Assembly: GCA_039800205.1 (NCBI GenBank)
Contig: JBDLRB010000280.1
Span: 1-64,000 of the forward strand
DNA: 64,000 bases
Reading direction: 5' to 3'
Source of the DNA: SYIM01 sp039800205
Lineage (GTDB): Bacteria > Pseudomonadota > Gammaproteobacteria > Burkholderiales > Burkholderiaceae_E
Both the position numbers and the translations under genes were made by a program. This document shows, one piece after another, positions 63,965 to 64,000 of this stretch (its first letter is position 1; the number at the start of each line of letters is the position of its first letter). The notes below the pieces were generated by a model. That model did not search any database, had not been told where the DNA came from, and saw only the letters and a list, made by a program, of their open reading frames with translations.

Positions 63965-64000
63965 TCAATGTCCGCTGTGTGCGCCCCGTGCGGCGGGGAC
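63965..64000 (-). CDS. C-terminal end of an upstream gene of the copper operon (partial)
   Basis: On the minus strand a frame entering at the right edge ends with residues AHSGH and TGA at 63967-63965, 10 bases before the TolC-family start. Only about 11 residues are visible. Histidine near the end and the tight spacing suggest membership in the copper operon, but the protein cannot be identified. Confidence 0.4.
   Translation of the reverse strand, partial: VPAARGAHSGH

Overview
The window is a gene-dense, high-GC chromosomal segment with almost no gap above 250 bases. Gene order points to Betaproteobacteria, most likely Burkholderiales. The supporting blocks are holA-proA, the gyrA-pheA-hisC-tyrA-aroA-cmk-rpsA-ihfB-lapA-lapB supercluster, the mtaD-ompA-ubiG-gph block, and tandem cyanophycin synthetases. 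I saw no rRNA, tRNA, CRISPR array, insertion sequence or prophage.

Layout. 1-5.9 kb: end of holA, proA, a HemJ-like membrane protein, an RlmL-type rRNA methyltransferase, a YggS-type PLP protein, rpsT and murJ. 5.9-8.6 kb: a D-aminoacylase-type amidohydrolase and a DUF1445 (D-glutamate cyclase-like) protein, a possible D-amino-acid catabolic pair. 8.8-12.9 kb: a ComEA-like protein, ubiA, proC, lapB and lapA. 13-23.1 kb: the minus-strand aromatic amino acid, translation and topology cluster (gyrA, pheA, hisC, tyrA, aroA, cmk, rpsA, ihfB), unusual in having no serC between gyrA and pheA. 23.3-26.9 kb: mtaD, an OmpA-family protein, ubiG and gph.

26.9-34.7 kb is a cyanophycin locus. It holds a complete CphA, a second CphA whose Mur-ligase P-loop is degraded, and divergently an ABC exporter with an unusual N-terminal domain plus a small DUF1854 protein. 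34.7-37.1 kb: a MacA-like adaptor and a MacB/FtsX-type permease with no local ATPase. 37.4-42.4 kb: a tightly packed run of a [2Fe-2S]/molybdenum hydroxylase pair followed by soxX, soxY, soxZ and soxA, with soxB and soxCD absent from the window. 42.4-48.9 kb: glcB, a histidine phosphatase, dinB, a short MetE-like methyltransferase and a YeeE/TsuA-type sulfur-compound transporter. 48.9-53.9 kb: a short HPF gene heads a complete branched-chain-amino-acid-type ABC importer operon. 54-59.5 kb: a PuuE-type allantoinase, divergent from a lipoprotein subtilase with a P domain and pepN. 59.6-64 kb: a minus-strand periplasmic copper-handling operon (TolC-family lipoprotein, multicopper oxidase, cupredoxin, DUF411 protein, CusF-like protein).

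The picture is a free-living, respiring, metabolically versatile organism. It makes its own aromatic amino acids and proline, probably stores nitrogen as cyanophycin, can probably process reduced sulfur in the periplasm, and defends against copper. The loci most worth following up are the cyanophycin-linked ABC/DUF1854 pair, the Mo-hydroxylase/soxXYZA array with an atypical SoxY tail, and the ATPase-less MacAB-like pair.
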